Shown: positions 14,610 through 23,518 of the stretch, piece after piece
How the letters are laid out: each line of letters begins with the position of its first letter
How positions within the stretch are numbered: position 1 is the first letter of the stretch
Origin: Serratia fonticola
GTDB taxonomy: Bacteria; Pseudomonadota; Gammaproteobacteria; Enterobacterales; Enterobacteriaceae
NCBI RefSeq assembly: GCF_006715025.1
Contig: NZ_VFMK01000001.1
Span: 4,588,001 to 4,652,000, forward strand
Length of the DNA: 64,000 nucleotides
Direction of reading: 5' to 3'
The notes under the pieces: generated by a model
What the model was told of the DNA's origin: nothing
The model's database searches: none
What the model saw: only the letters and a program-made list of their open reading frames with translations
Position numbers and translations under genes: made by a program

Positions 14610-15023
14610 TCAGGCCTCAGCATCTTTCTGCTGTAGCGCCAACAGATGTTCACGCAGTTCCCCTTCGATCGGCAGCGCCCGCTGGGTTTTCAGATCGACA
14701 CAGGCAAAGGTCAACGTAGCATCGGCAACCGGTGTGCCTTCTGGCTCCAGCGTGACCTGCTGGCTTAATACACCACTTTTGCCATTCAACTGCAGCATTT
14801 GGCTGTCAATGCGCAGCTTGTCACCCAGCACCGCCGGTCTGCGGTAATTGATATTGATGTTTACCACGATAAACGCAATGTTGTTTTGCGTCATCCAATG
14901 GAATGCGTCCAGATCTTCCAGCCACGCCCAGCGCGCTTCTTCCAGGAACTCCAGATAACGTGCATTATTAACATGTTGAAAAACGTCAATATGATAGCCA
15001 CGAACCGTAATGTAAGTTTGCAT
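14610..15023 (-). CDS. fadM: Long-chain acyl-CoA thioesterase FadM (YbaW)
   Basis: The 137-residue single-hotdog protein of the 4HBT family hydrolyses long-chain acyl-CoA; in E. coli it acts with beta-oxidation and is repressed by FadR. The active-site region is GYHIDVFQHVNNARYLEFLEEAR with Asp13. The start at 15023 follows AGGAGCGG at moderate spacing and gives the family length. The frame stays open upstream, but that extension has no similarity. It is the third gene of the pair queC-fadM-ybaV shared with E. coli. No FadR site was recognised. Confidence 0.93.
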   Translation of the reverse strand: MQTYITVRGYHIDVFQHVNNARYLEFLEEARWAWLEDLDAFHWMTQNNIAFIVVNININYRRPAVLGDKLRIDSQMLQLNGKSGVLSQQVTLEPEGTPVADATLTFACVDLKTQRALPIEGELREHLLALQQKDAEA

Positions 15024-15236
15024 AGTGAAACAACCGCTCCTGCCTCTGGTGATAATAAATAAGTCCCTACCCGTTCGAATATGCCTCCTTGTCTTTTCAA
15101 GCCGCAGCGCCTGGTCTTGCTGGCCCCGATCGCCTGGAAACACAGAGGCGTTTGCGATGCATAACTGGTATGACCTGTAAAATGTAGCAGAGGAAAGCGG
15201 CTGTGATAGCACTTTGCCACACAGCCGCGAGCAGGA

Positions 15237-15617
15237 TCACATTTTCAGCCGTTTACGATTCCTTTCCACCAGCGAAGGCCCAATTCCAGGCACCTCCTGC
15301 AGTTGTTCTACCTCCGTAAAAGGGCCGTTCTGCTCCCGATAACGCACAATGGCCTCAGCCTTTTTCAGCCCAACCCCGTTCAGTACGCTGGCTAGCTCCT
15401 CGGCATCAGCCTGGTTGATGCTGACCTGTAACTCGCCTTCGGCCTGCCCTCCGCTATTGACGGTCTTGGCCGATGCAGCACCCGCTTGTGGCTGCCCTTG
15501 AATGGGTTTTTCTGCAGCAATAGCCGGTGCGCCTAATAGGCTGAACATGGCCACTACCAGCATCAGTTTTAGAGAGCGAGAGAAGCGGTTGAGGGTTTTA
15601 TTTTCGATCAGTTGCAT
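15237..15617 (-). CDS. ybaV: Helix-hairpin-helix protein YbaV (ComEA-like)
   Basis: The 126-residue protein has an N-terminal export signal (about 15-35, LKLMLVVAMFSLLGAPAIAA), a low-complexity Gln/Ala/Gly linker, then a ComEA-type helix-hairpin-helix domain (about 66-126: VSINQADAEELASVLNGVGLKKAEAIVRYREQNG and VPGIGPSLVERNR). The domain binds DNA without sequence specificity in competence proteins. It is expected in the periplasm; a role in E. coli is not known. It lies downstream of ppiD, with a terminator-like hairpin between them. Confidence 0.9.
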   Translation of the reverse strand: MQLIENKTLNRFSRSLKLMLVVAMFSLLGAPAIAAEKPIQGQPQAGAASAKTVNSGGQAEGELQVSINQADAEELASVLNGVGLKKAEAIVRYREQNGPFTEVEQLQEVPGIGPSLVERNRKRLKM

Positions 15618-15696
15618 GCTGTATCCTCCTTGTGTTTAACAGCAAGGCTACCTTGCCGCACAGGCAAACGATCGGCAAACGACGGAGTTTAAATAT

Positions 15697-15720
15697 GGAA
15701 AAGGCCGCGAAAGCGGCCTT
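15697..15720 (-). terminator. Terminator between ppiD and ybaV
   Basis: An 8 bp stem with GAAA/TTTC loop (aaggccgc/gcggcctt, 15701-15720) is followed by TTTT on the minus strand. It lies 88 bp after the ppiD stop codon. Confidence 0.6.
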
Positions 15721-15808
15721 GAAGTATTACAAGCAGTTGCAAAGAAGTGCGGGGCTCATTCCCTTAGTCTGGCAAGCCGCAGTCGCAACTTGCCATCCAT
15801 TGGGCCGA

Positions 15809-17686
15809 TTAAGGTTGTTGCTCAGCCGCCCCCATTTTGATGGAAGCCTGTTTGCGCAGGTTGGCCAGCAAGGAGTCGAAAGTCACGCTAGTGGCTCCCT
15901 GCTCCATTTTACTGACAAAGGTTTTCATTTCGTCTGCAGGTAAAGTACCTGGTCTTACCGCATCCAGGGCGATCAGCACCACGTTATCCTGAGGGTCCTG
16001 TGACATACCGTAAACCGCTTTACCTTCCTGCGGATGAGGTAAAGAGAATACGGCGTTGACCAATTGGCTGTCTTCCGGGGTCCGCGCCATCTTCTGCACG
16101 CTACCGAAACTCAGGCCAGCGGCTTTCATCGCCTCATCACCTTTGCCCTGCTTTAACTCAACCAGCAGTTTTTCACCCTGCAGTTTGGCTTCTTGCAGTG
16201 CCTTGTTATGTTTCACCATCTGAGTCACGCGATCTTTGACCTTGTCGAAAGGTTCGACGCCCTCAGGCTGATGTCCCACAACGCGCACAACGAACGCACG
16301 ATCGCCGTCTACGGTGATCACGTCGGAGTTACTGCCTGGTGCGCCGTTCTCACCAATCAGGGAACCATCAAAAATAGATTGCACAACAGGTTTGAAATTC
16401 AACGCAGCAGGCACGTTATCGCGGGTGAACCAGTCGGTGTTCGCCGCTTTAATACCGGCAGCTTCTTCTGCAGAAGCCAGAGATTCGTTATCGCTGGTCG
16501 CCGCTTCACTCACTTTCTGCTGCAGCGCATAGAAGGCATCTACCGCTTTTTCCTGCTTAACCTGCTTGGCGATAGCATCATGCACCTCGCTCAGCGGTTT
16601 CATCAGCGCTGGCTTGATGTCATCCAGGCGCACAATCAGGTAGCCAACAGAGGATTTCACCACGTCAGACAACTGGCCTTTTTCGGTCAGATTCGCCTGT
16701 TTCAGTTCGTCTGCTGTCGTGTCTGGCTCCATCCAATCCATCTCACCGCCGTTACGGCTGGAAATGATGTCGGTGGATTTTTCTTTTGCCAGCGTGGCAA
16801 AATTGGCGCCTTTTTTCAGCTCTTCCAACACCGTTTTGGCTTCCGCTTCGGTTTTCAGTTGGATAATGCTGAATTTTTTGCGTTCCGGCTGACCATAGTT
16901 GCTCTGGTGCTGATCGTAATAGGCACTGATATCCGCCTCGCTCACGGTCACTTTATCCTGCATTGCCGCGGCATCCAGCGGGATATAGCTGACCTTCACC
17001 AGCTCTGGCGCAATGAAGCTGTTTTTGTTCTGCTCGTAGAAAGCCTTCAGCTCATCATCGGTAACGGATTGTTTGGCCAACATGGCTTTCAGATCGATCG
17101 TCGCCAGACGAACATCCCGCTCTTGCAGCATCAGAGCAACCATCGCCTGTGCTTCGCTAGGTGGGATAATATCGGAACTGCCAAAGCCCTGGATAACCTG
17201 CTGGTTAATCAGTTGCTGACGCATAGACTGTGCGTAATTTTCAGCGCTGTAGCCCAGGCGACTAATCAGATCGAGATATTTGGCATTATCAAACTGGCCA
17301 TCGGTCTGGAAGTAAGGCTCCTTGCGGATGGCATCTTTCACCTGCTCGTCACTGACGTTCAGGCCTAATTTCTTGGCGTACTGGTCAAGCAACGTCCTGT
17401 CTATCATCTGTGACAGTACTTGATGACGTAGCTGCTGCATGTAGCCTTCGTTGCCAGCCAGCTCAGAAAACTGGTCACCCAACTGCTGTTGCATACGGCT
17501 ACGTTCACTCTGGAAAGCCTGTTCCAGTTGGGCGCGCTCAATCACCTGGCCATTTACTTTTGCTGCATAATCGCCGGCACTCCCCTGATAACTGACCACG
17601 CCAGTCAAAACAAATGACAAAATGATCAGGCCCAGGATGATTTTTAGCACGACATGGTTAGCAGCCGCGCGTAAATTGTCCATCAT
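15809..17686 (-). CDS. ppiD: Periplasmic folding chaperone PpiD
   Basis: The 625-residue protein is anchored in the inner membrane by one N-terminal helix (about 15-34, LKIILGLIILSFVLTGVVSY) and faces the periplasm. A SurA-like N-terminal chaperone region is followed by a parvulin domain (about 267-360, KKFSIIQLKTEAEAKTVLEEL then MDWMEPDTTADEL). It binds emerging outer membrane and periplasmic proteins at the SecYEG exit; known homologues have little or no prolyl isomerase activity. It follows hupB on the same strand, as in E. coli. The start is MMDN, and the second Met is possible. Confidence 0.95.
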   Translation of the reverse strand: MMDNLRAAANHVVLKIILGLIILSFVLTGVVSYQGSAGDYAAKVNGQVIERAQLEQAFQSERSRMQQQLGDQFSELAGNEGYMQQLRHQVLSQMIDRTLLDQYAKKLGLNVSDEQVKDAIRKEPYFQTDGQFDNAKYLDLISRLGYSAENYAQSMRQQLINQQVIQGFGSSDIIPPSEAQAMVALMLQERDVRLATIDLKAMLAKQSVTDDELKAFYEQNKNSFIAPELVKVSYIPLDAAAMQDKVTVSEADISAYYDQHQSNYGQPERKKFSIIQLKTEAEAKTVLEELKKGANFATLAKEKSTDIISSRNGGEMDWMEPDTTADELKQANLTEKGQLSDVVKSSVGYLIVRLDDIKPALMKPLSEVHDAIAKQVKQEKAVDAFYALQQKVSEAATSDNESLASAEEAAGIKAANTDWFTRDNVPAALNFKPVVQSIFDGSLIGENGAPGSNSDVITVDGDRAFVVRVVGHQPEGVEPFDKVKDRVTQMVKHNKALQEAKLQGEKLLVELKQGKGDEAMKAAGLSFGSVQKMARTPEDSQLVNAVFSLPHPQEGKAVYGMSQDPQDNVVLIALDAVRPGTLPADEMKTFVSKMEQGATSVTFDSLLANLRKQASIKMGAAEQQP

Positions 17687-17750
17687 AGTGTGACAACACT
17701 CCGCTGTGATGTGGATTAAAAACCCTTGTGCAGGCGCGTTCCCTGCGACA

Positions 17751-17783
17751 AAAATAAAAAAAGCGCATCAGTCCGATGCGCCT
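17751..17783 (-). terminator. Terminator of hupB
   Basis: Stem gcgcatc/gatgcgc (17763-17769 with 17775-17781) is followed by a long T tract on the minus strand (TTTTTTTATTTTT). It lies about 70 bp after the hupB stop. Confidence 0.8.
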
Positions 17784-17854
17784 TATATCTTACCTTACCA
17801 ATACCGCTGCGTCAGGTGATTGTTTCAGTGACGCTGGCCGATTAGACGCTGTAA

Positions 17855-18127
17855 TCAGTTTACCGCGTCTTTCAGCGCTTTCCCTGCACGGAAAGCCGGA
17901 ACTTTGGCTGCTGCAATTTTGATCTCTTTACCCGTTTGCGGGTTGCGACCAGTACGCGCTGAACGCTCACGTACGGTGAAAGAACCGAAACCAACCAAAG
18001 CTACGTCATCCCCTTCTTTCAAGGATTCGGTAACGGATGCAATGATGGCATCTAAAGCACGTCCGGCTGCCGCTTTGGAAATATCAGCACCTGCAGCAAT
18101 TTTATCGATCAGTTGTGACTTGTTCAC
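17855..18127 (-). CDS. hupB: DNA-binding protein HU beta subunit
   Basis: The 90-residue histone-like protein bends and compacts DNA as an HU heterodimer. It has the HU/IHF arm motif GRNPQTGKEIKI with the intercalating Pro, and VNKSQLIDKIAAGADISKAAAGRALDA at the N-terminus. The GTG at 18127 is the start because it begins the invariant MNKSQLIDKI; E. coli hupB also uses GTG. The 11-residue upstream extension is not part of HU. It lies between lon and ppiD and has its own terminator. Confidence 0.97.
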   Translation of the reverse strand: MNKSQLIDKIAAGADISKAAAGRALDAIIASVTESLKEGDDVALVGFGSFTVRERSARTGRNPQTGKEIKIAAAKVPAFRAGKALKDAVN

Positions 18128-18275
18128 TCTATCATCCCCTCTAGAATTCAAACGTCGCACCGAAAAATCCCTACGGTTACGACAGCGCAGCTGTTATATC
18201 AATCCCATCGAACCTTGGCAAGCCACCAAAAAGCGGCACAACGCGGCCCGACAGGGATCTAACTTAGCGGCACAT

Positions 18276-18308
18276 AAAAATACTGGCAAGTCCGAAATGG
18301 CTTGCCAG
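18276..18308 (-). terminator. Terminator of lon
   Basis: An 8 bp stem (ctggcaag 18283-18290, cttgccag 18301-18308) is followed on the minus strand by TATTTTTA. It is 35 bp beyond the lon stop codon. Confidence 0.6.
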
Positions 18309-18342
18309 CATAAGTTTTATCAATGGTTTTTGCTATCCGTCA

Positions 18343-20697
18343 CTATTTTACCGCGACAGGCTGCGCACCGAATGCCGGATTCTGCAATGCGATGCTTAAA
18401 ACTTCATCAATTTTCTGCACCGGATGGATCTCCAGATCGGCAATAACGTTATCCGGGATCTCTTCCAGATCGCGCTTGTTTTCGTAGGGGATCAGCACGG
18501 TTTTGATACCACCGCGGTGTGCCGCCAGCAGCTTCTCTTTCAGGCCACCGATCGGCAGAACCTGACCACGCAGCGTGATCTCGCCGGTCATTGCCACATC
18601 AGCACGCACCGGGTTGCCTGTCAGGCAAGAAACCAGCGCGGTGCACATAGCGATACCGGCACTCGGACCGTCCTTCGGCGTCGCCCCTTCAGGTACGTGA
18701 ACGTGGATGTCACGTTTTTCATAGAAATCGGCGTTAATGCCCAATTTCTCTGCACGCGCACGCACCACAGTCAGCGCCGCCTGAATGGATTCCTGCATGA
18801 CTTCGCCCAAAGAACCGGTGTAGGTCAGCTTGCCTTTGCCCGGTACGCAGGCGGTTTCAATGGTCAGCAGATCGCCACCCACTTCCGTCCACGCCAGACC
18901 GGTCACCTGGCCAACGCGGTTTTCGGTGTCGGCACGGCCGTAATCGACGCGCTGCACGCCCAGATAGTCCTTCAGGTTGTCGCCATTGATCTCAATATGC
19001 TTGATTTTTTTGTCCATCAGCAGCGATTTCACCGCTTTACGGCACAGTTTGGAGATTTCACGCTCCAGACTACGCACCCCAGCTTCACGGGTGTAATAGC
19101 GGATAATACCGATGATGGCGCTGTCGTCGACCTTCAGTTCGCCTTTTTTGAGCGCATTGCGCTCAAGTTGCTTCGGCAACAGGTGCTGTTTGGCGATGTT
19201 CAGTTTTTCGTCTTCGGTATAACCGGAAAGACGAATCACTTCCATACGGTCCAGCAACGGTGCCGGGATGTTCATCGAGTTAGAGGTCGCGACAAACATC
19301 ACGTCGGAAAGATCGTAATCGACTTCCAGATAGTGATCGTTAAACGCCACGTTCTGTTCCGGATCCAACACCTCCAACAGGGCGGAAGCAGGATCACCAC
19401 GCATGTCGGATGACATCTTGTCGATCTCATCGAGCAGGAACAGTGGGTTTTTCACCCCGACCTTGGCCATTTTCTGGATCAGCTTACCCGGCATAGAACC
19501 AATATAAGTCCGGCGGTGACCACGGATTTCCGCTTCGTCACGCACGCCCCCTAACGCCATACGCACATACTGGCGACCGGTTGCACGCGCGATCGACTGC
19601 CCCAGCGAGGTTTTACCCACGCCCGGAGGCCCAACCAGGCACAGGATCGGCCCCTTGATTTTGCTGACACGGCTTTGAACTGCAAGATACTCAAGGATAC
19701 GATCTTTGACCCGCTCCAGGCCGTAGTGATCGGTATCGAGCACTTCCTGCGCCTTGACCAGGTCTTTTTTCACCTTGCTGCGCGCATTCCACGGCACCTG
19801 CAGCATCCAATCGATATAGCCGCGTACTACGGTCGCTTCCGCAGACATTGGCGACATCATTTTCAACTTTTGCAGTTCTGCTTCGGTTTTCTCACGCGCT
19901 TCTTTCGGCATTTTGGCCGCTTCGATCTTGCGCTTCAACGCCTCGTGCTCATCCGGCGTGTCGTCCATCTCGCCCAGTTCTTTCTGAATGGCCTTCATCT
20001 GCTCATTCAGATAGTACTCGCGCTGGCTCTTTTCCATCTGTTTCTTGACGCGATTGCGGATACGTTTTTCAACCTGCAGCAGGTCGATTTCCGACTCCAT
20101 CATCGCCATCAGATATTCCAGACGCTCGGTGATGTCGAACATCTCCAGCACCGATTGCTTGTCGCTGAGTTTCAACGGCATATGTGCAGCGATGGTATCC
20201 GCCAGGCGTGCAGCATCGTCGATGCTGTTCAATGACGTCAGCACCTCCGGTGGAATTTTTTTATTCAGTTTGATGTAACCTTCAAACTGATTGATAGCCG
20301 TGCGCACCAGGACTTCTTGCTCACGCTCATCAATAGCCGGTGATTCAAGATATTCTGCCTGGGCAGCAAAATGCTCGCCGCTGTCGGAAAGCGTAGTAAT
20401 ACGCGCACGCTGCAAGCCTTCGACCAACACTTTTACCGTGCCGTCCGGCAGCTTGAGCATCTGTAAAATCGACGCAACAGTACCGACAGAGAACAAATCG
20501 TTAATGCCAGGTTCATCCGTCGAGGCCTCTTTCTGTGCCACCAGCATGATCTTTTTATCGTGATCCATCGCGGCTTCGAGGCACCGAATTGATTTTTCCC
20601 GGCCAACAAACAACGGGATCACCATGTGCGGATAAACCACCACGTCGCGCAACGGCAGAACGGGGATTTCAATGCGTTCGGAACGCTCAAGGTTCAT
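18343..20697 (-). CDS. lon: ATP-dependent protease Lon
   Basis: The 784-residue cytosolic protease degrades misfolded and regulatory proteins. Domains in order: N-terminal substrate domain (IPVLPLRDVVVYPHMVIPLF), AAA+ ATPase with Walker A GPPGVGKTS and Walker B PLFLLDEIDK, and a Ser-Lys protease domain with the catalytic Ser in KDGPSAGIAM. Length equals E. coli Lon. ATG at 20697 begins the conserved MNLERSERIEIPVLPLRD; an in-frame extension upstream is not conserved. It is downstream of clpX and has a heat-shock type promoter of its own. Confidence 0.98.
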   Translation of the reverse strand: MNLERSERIEIPVLPLRDVVVYPHMVIPLFVGREKSIRCLEAAMDHDKKIMLVAQKEASTDEPGINDLFSVGTVASILQMLKLPDGTVKVLVEGLQRARITTLSDSGEHFAAQAEYLESPAIDEREQEVLVRTAINQFEGYIKLNKKIPPEVLTSLNSIDDAARLADTIAAHMPLKLSDKQSVLEMFDITERLEYLMAMMESEIDLLQVEKRIRNRVKKQMEKSQREYYLNEQMKAIQKELGEMDDTPDEHEALKRKIEAAKMPKEAREKTEAELQKLKMMSPMSAEATVVRGYIDWMLQVPWNARSKVKKDLVKAQEVLDTDHYGLERVKDRILEYLAVQSRVSKIKGPILCLVGPPGVGKTSLGQSIARATGRQYVRMALGGVRDEAEIRGHRRTYIGSMPGKLIQKMAKVGVKNPLFLLDEIDKMSSDMRGDPASALLEVLDPEQNVAFNDHYLEVDYDLSDVMFVATSNSMNIPAPLLDRMEVIRLSGYTEDEKLNIAKQHLLPKQLERNALKKGELKVDDSAIIGIIRYYTREAGVRSLEREISKLCRKAVKSLLMDKKIKHIEINGDNLKDYLGVQRVDYGRADTENRVGQVTGLAWTEVGGDLLTIETACVPGKGKLTYTGSLGEVMQESIQAALTVVRARAEKLGINADFYEKRDIHVHVPEGATPKDGPSAGIAMCTALVSCLTGNPVRADVAMTGEITLRGQVLPIGGLKEKLLAAHRGGIKTVLIPYENKRDLEEIPDNVIADLEIHPVQKIDEVLSIALQNPAFGAQPVAVK

Positions 20698-20787
20698 AGA
20701 GCTCTCTCTTAGTTTAATTTCCGCCAGGTTTAGGGGGAATCTTATGAGACGCAAGCATCAAACGTTTCACAAAATCTGGATTATGAG

Positions 20788-20816
20788 TATATGGGGATGA
20801 TTCTCTTACATTCAAC
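20788..20816 (-). promoter_or_regulatory. Sigma-32 heat-shock promoter of lon
   Basis: On the minus strand, GTTGAA (-35) and CCCCATAT (-10) are separated by 14 bp. This agrees with the heat-shock consensus CTTGAA-N12-14-CCCCATNT and with the E. coli lon promoter as I recall it. The -10 is about 90 bp upstream of the lon ATG. Confidence 0.75.
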
Positions 20817-20830
20817 GGCAAGAATGTAGA

Positions 20831-20861
20831 GAAAAAGAAATGGGGGATAAAATCCCCCATT
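20831..20861 (-). terminator. Terminator of clpX
   Basis: A 9 bp stem (aatggggga/tcccccatt, 20839-20861) is followed by TTCTTTTTC on the minus strand. It separates clpX from the lon promoter. Confidence 0.75.
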
Positions 20862-20892
20862 CTGCGATTAACGCTCTGGTTTGGTTGGTTAA

Positions 20893-22164
20893 TTATTCGC
20901 CAGAAGCTTGCGCTTCAGGTTTGCCATAAATCAGCAACGGCTTGGATTGGCCCGCAATGACCGACTCATCGATCACCACTTTGTCCACGCTTTCCAGAGA
21001 CGGCAGATCGTACATGGTATCCAACAGCGCACCTTCAACGATAGAACGCAGACCACGAGCACCGGTTTTGCGCGTCATCGCTTTCTTGGCAATGGCATTC
21101 AACGCTTCTTCACGGAACTCCAGCTCCACCCCTTCCAGATTGAACAATGCCTGATACTGCTTGGTCAGGGCATTTTTCGGCTCTTTCAGGATCTGAATCA
21201 GTGCATCTTCACTCAGTTCGCTGAGGGTCGCGACCACCGGCAGACGACCGATGAATTCCGGGATCAGACCGAATTTAATCAAGTCTTCCGGCTCTGCCTG
21301 CAACAGCAGTTCGCCTTCGGTCGCTTTTTCAGATTCACCCTTGACGGTTGCACCAAAACCGATACCGGAACCGGTGTTCACACGCTGGCCAATCACTTTA
21401 TCCAGACCGGCGAATGCCCCACCACAGATGAACAGGATCTTGGAGGTATCAACCTGCAGGAATTCCTGTTGAGGATGCTTACGCCCCCCCTGTGGTGGCA
21501 CCGCTGCAATAGTGCCTTCGATCAGCTTCAGCAACGCCTGCTGCACGCCTTCGCCCGAGACGTCACGGGTGATTGACGGGTTGTCCGACTTACGTGAAAT
21601 TTTGTCGATTTCATCGATATAGACGATACCGCGCTGGGCTTTCTGCACGTCGTAATCACATTTCTGCAGCAGTTTCTGGATAATATTTTCCACATCCTCA
21701 CCCACATACCCCGCTTCAGTCAGCGTAGTGGCATCGGCCATGGTAAAAGGCACATCCAGGAAACGTGCCAGCGTTTCCGCCAGCAGGGTTTTACCGCTAC
21801 CGGTTGGGCCAATCAGCAGAATGTTGCTCTTGCCCAGTTCGATCCCGTTGCTGGTATCGCCGTTACGCAAGCGTTTGTAGTGGTTGTAAACCGCCACCGC
21901 CAGCACTTTTTTCGCCTGTTCCTGGCCGATAACATAGTCGTCCAGGTGGTGTCGGATCTCGTGCGGTGTCGGCAATGAGCTGCGCTCGCGGTGCGGGGCA
22001 ACTTCTTTAATCTCTTCGCGAATAATGTCGTTACACAGATCAACACATTCATCGCAGATATACACTGACGGACCGGCAATCAGCTTACGCACTTCATGCT
22101 GGCTTTTGCCGCAGAAAGAGCAGTACAGCAGCTTACCTGAACCGTCTTTGCGCTTATCTGTCAT
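20893..22164 (-). CDS. clpX: ClpXP unfoldase subunit ClpX
   Basis: The 423-residue AAA+ unfoldase recognises tagged proteins (such as ssrA-tagged chains) and feeds them to ClpP. The N-terminal zinc domain has Cys15, Cys18, Cys37 and Cys40. Then come Walker A GPTGSGKT, the pore loop GYVGED, Walker B VYIDEIDK, the RKH loop (GGRKHPQQ) and the IGF loop that docks on ClpP (GSGIGFGATV). Sequence and length match E. coli ClpX. It is separated from clpP by 207 bp that include an ERIC-like repeat, more than in E. coli. Confidence 0.98.
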   Translation of the reverse strand: MTDKRKDGSGKLLYCSFCGKSQHEVRKLIAGPSVYICDECVDLCNDIIREEIKEVAPHRERSSLPTPHEIRHHLDDYVIGQEQAKKVLAVAVYNHYKRLRNGDTSNGIELGKSNILLIGPTGSGKTLLAETLARFLDVPFTMADATTLTEAGYVGEDVENIIQKLLQKCDYDVQKAQRGIVYIDEIDKISRKSDNPSITRDVSGEGVQQALLKLIEGTIAAVPPQGGRKHPQQEFLQVDTSKILFICGGAFAGLDKVIGQRVNTGSGIGFGATVKGESEKATEGELLLQAEPEDLIKFGLIPEFIGRLPVVATLSELSEDALIQILKEPKNALTKQYQALFNLEGVELEFREEALNAIAKKAMTRKTGARGLRSIVEGALLDTMYDLPSLESVDKVVIDESVIAGQSKPLLIYGKPEAQASGE

Positions 22165-22310
22165 GAGTCAAACCTCTTCTTTTGTCTTTGTCCCGCAGGA
22201 ATTCACGGCGGCCGTGCGCCCAAACATTATACCGGGAACGCCGATAATGCTGTCCAAAGTGAGCGATACCCGCTATGAACACTATAGTCTATCGGTTCGC
22301 AAGCCGCGTT

Positions 22311-22366
22311 TACCCGTTGCCTTTCAAGCTGCAGCAGCCTCGCTGCAACTTGAAATTCTGAGGGTG
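22311..22366. repeat. ERIC-like palindrome between clpP and clpX
   Basis: The segment runs tacccgttgcctttcaagct, then gcagcagcctcgctgcaact, then tgaaattctgaggg. Its centre is a strong stem (caagctgcagc/gctgcaacttg). It is inside the clpP-clpX transcript, 6 bp downstream of the clpP stop codon, and could fold in the mRNA. Confidence 0.6.
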
Positions 22367-22371
22367 GAGCT

Positions 22372-22995
22372 CTAGCTGCGGTGTGTCAGGATGCCGTCTA
22401 CCAGACCATATTCTACCGATTCTTCCGCGGTCATAAAGCGATCACGCTCGGTATCACGTTCGATCTGTTCCAGCGATTGACCCGTATGTTGCGCCATCAA
22501 TTCGTTCATGCGCGCTTTCACTTTCAGGATTTCACGCGCGTGGATTTCAATATCCGTCGCCTGACCCTGGTAACCCCCCAGCGGCTGATGGATCATGACC
22601 CTGGAGTTTGGCAGACAGAAACGCTTGCCTTTGGTCCCTGCCGTCAGCAGGAACGACCCCATAGAACAGGCCTGTCCCATACAGATGGTGCTGACATCCG
22701 GCTTGATAAACTGCATGGTGTCATAAATCGACATCCCAGCCGTGATCACGCCGCCCGGTGAGTTGATATAAAGGAAAATGTCTTTTTCCGGGCTCTCTGC
22801 CTCAAGGAACAACATCTGCGCCACGATCAGATTCGCCATATGGTCTTCAACCTGGCCGGTCAGAAAGATAATGCGTTCTTTCAGCAGGCGGGAATAAATA
22901 TCGTAAGAACGCTCCCCGCGCGAAGTCTGCTCTACCACCATCGGCACCAGTGCCATGTTAGGTGCAAATTGATCTCGTTCGCCACTGTATGACAT
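22372..22995 (-). CDS. clpP: ClpP serine protease subunit
   Basis: The 207-residue precursor forms the tetradecameric protease chamber. The catalytic triad is Ser111 (GQACSMGS), His136 (VMIHQPLG) and Asp185, at E. coli numbers. A short N-terminal propeptide (MSYSGERDQFAPNM) is removed on self-processing, leaving Ala as the first mature residue. ATG at 22995 follows a purine-rich GGAGACGG site. It is the first gene of clpP-clpX, downstream of tig. No sigma-32 promoter was identified with confidence in 22996-23230. Confidence 0.98.
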   Translation of the reverse strand: MSYSGERDQFAPNMALVPMVVEQTSRGERSYDIYSRLLKERIIFLTGQVEDHMANLIVAQMLFLEAESPEKDIFLYINSPGGVITAGMSIYDTMQFIKPDVSTICMGQACSMGSFLLTAGTKGKRFCLPNSRVMIHQPLGGYQGQATDIEIHAREILKVKARMNELMAQHTGQSLEQIERDTERDRFMTAEESVEYGLVDGILTHRS

Positions 22996-23411
22996 TACCG
23001 TCTCCTAATAGAAATTGCCTTGGCGCCATTGTCTGTCGATTCTACTTGAGAACGGCCATCATGACTACGTTCACGCTATCGACAGGCTCCACACTGATTT
23101 GACGGCGCAATACAGCCGATACTGTTGTAGAAATTGGGGGGCCACAGATTGAATTTCAAGTCCGATGAACAATTTTCGCCAACGATCCAATGTGGCAAAC
23201 ACACTTCAGCCAGTACTACGCAACCACCTTCTATACCCTAAATAATGTGAGTTACAGGAGGGCTGCAAGCTCGTGAACCCACCCACCATGTAATAGTGAT
23301 GAGCGAATGCAGCCAACACACCTGCAACTTGCAGCATGAAGGATATAACCCTAACAACATAAATATAGTGCATATTGCCACAGTTAACCTGAGATTAATC
23401 AGTCACGTGGC
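22996..23411. other. Long intergenic region tig-clpP with no gene
   Basis: About 520 bp separate the tig stop and clpP start. I see no credible gene. It holds an ERIC-like element (23232-23347) and the tig terminator (23412-23447). The part nearest clpP (22996-23230) should contain the clpP promoter, which I could not pin down. Confidence 0.7.
23232..23347. repeat. Full-length ERIC-like element between tig and clpP
   Basis: The 116 bp element begins tataccctaaataatgtgag and ends cagcatgaaggatata, with the internal motif gatgagcgaatgcagccaac typical of ERIC. It is near the usual ERIC length of about 127 bp and is degenerate in the centre. Confidence 0.65.
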
Positions 23412-23447
23412 AAAAGAAAAGCCCGTAACCTTGGTTACGGGCTTTTT
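23412..23447. terminator. Bidirectional terminator after tig
   Basis: A 10 bp stem (gcccgtaacc 23421-23430, ggttacgggc 23433-23442) has T tracts on both strands: TTTTT on plus, TTTTCTTTT on minus. It lies 72 bp after the tig stop. Confidence 0.8.
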
Positions 23448-23518
23448 AAGGAAGCACTTAACGCGAAAGGAACTGGCCTAGAAGGCCCTCGTTGTCAGTG
23501 CCTCAGTCCCAACCCGCA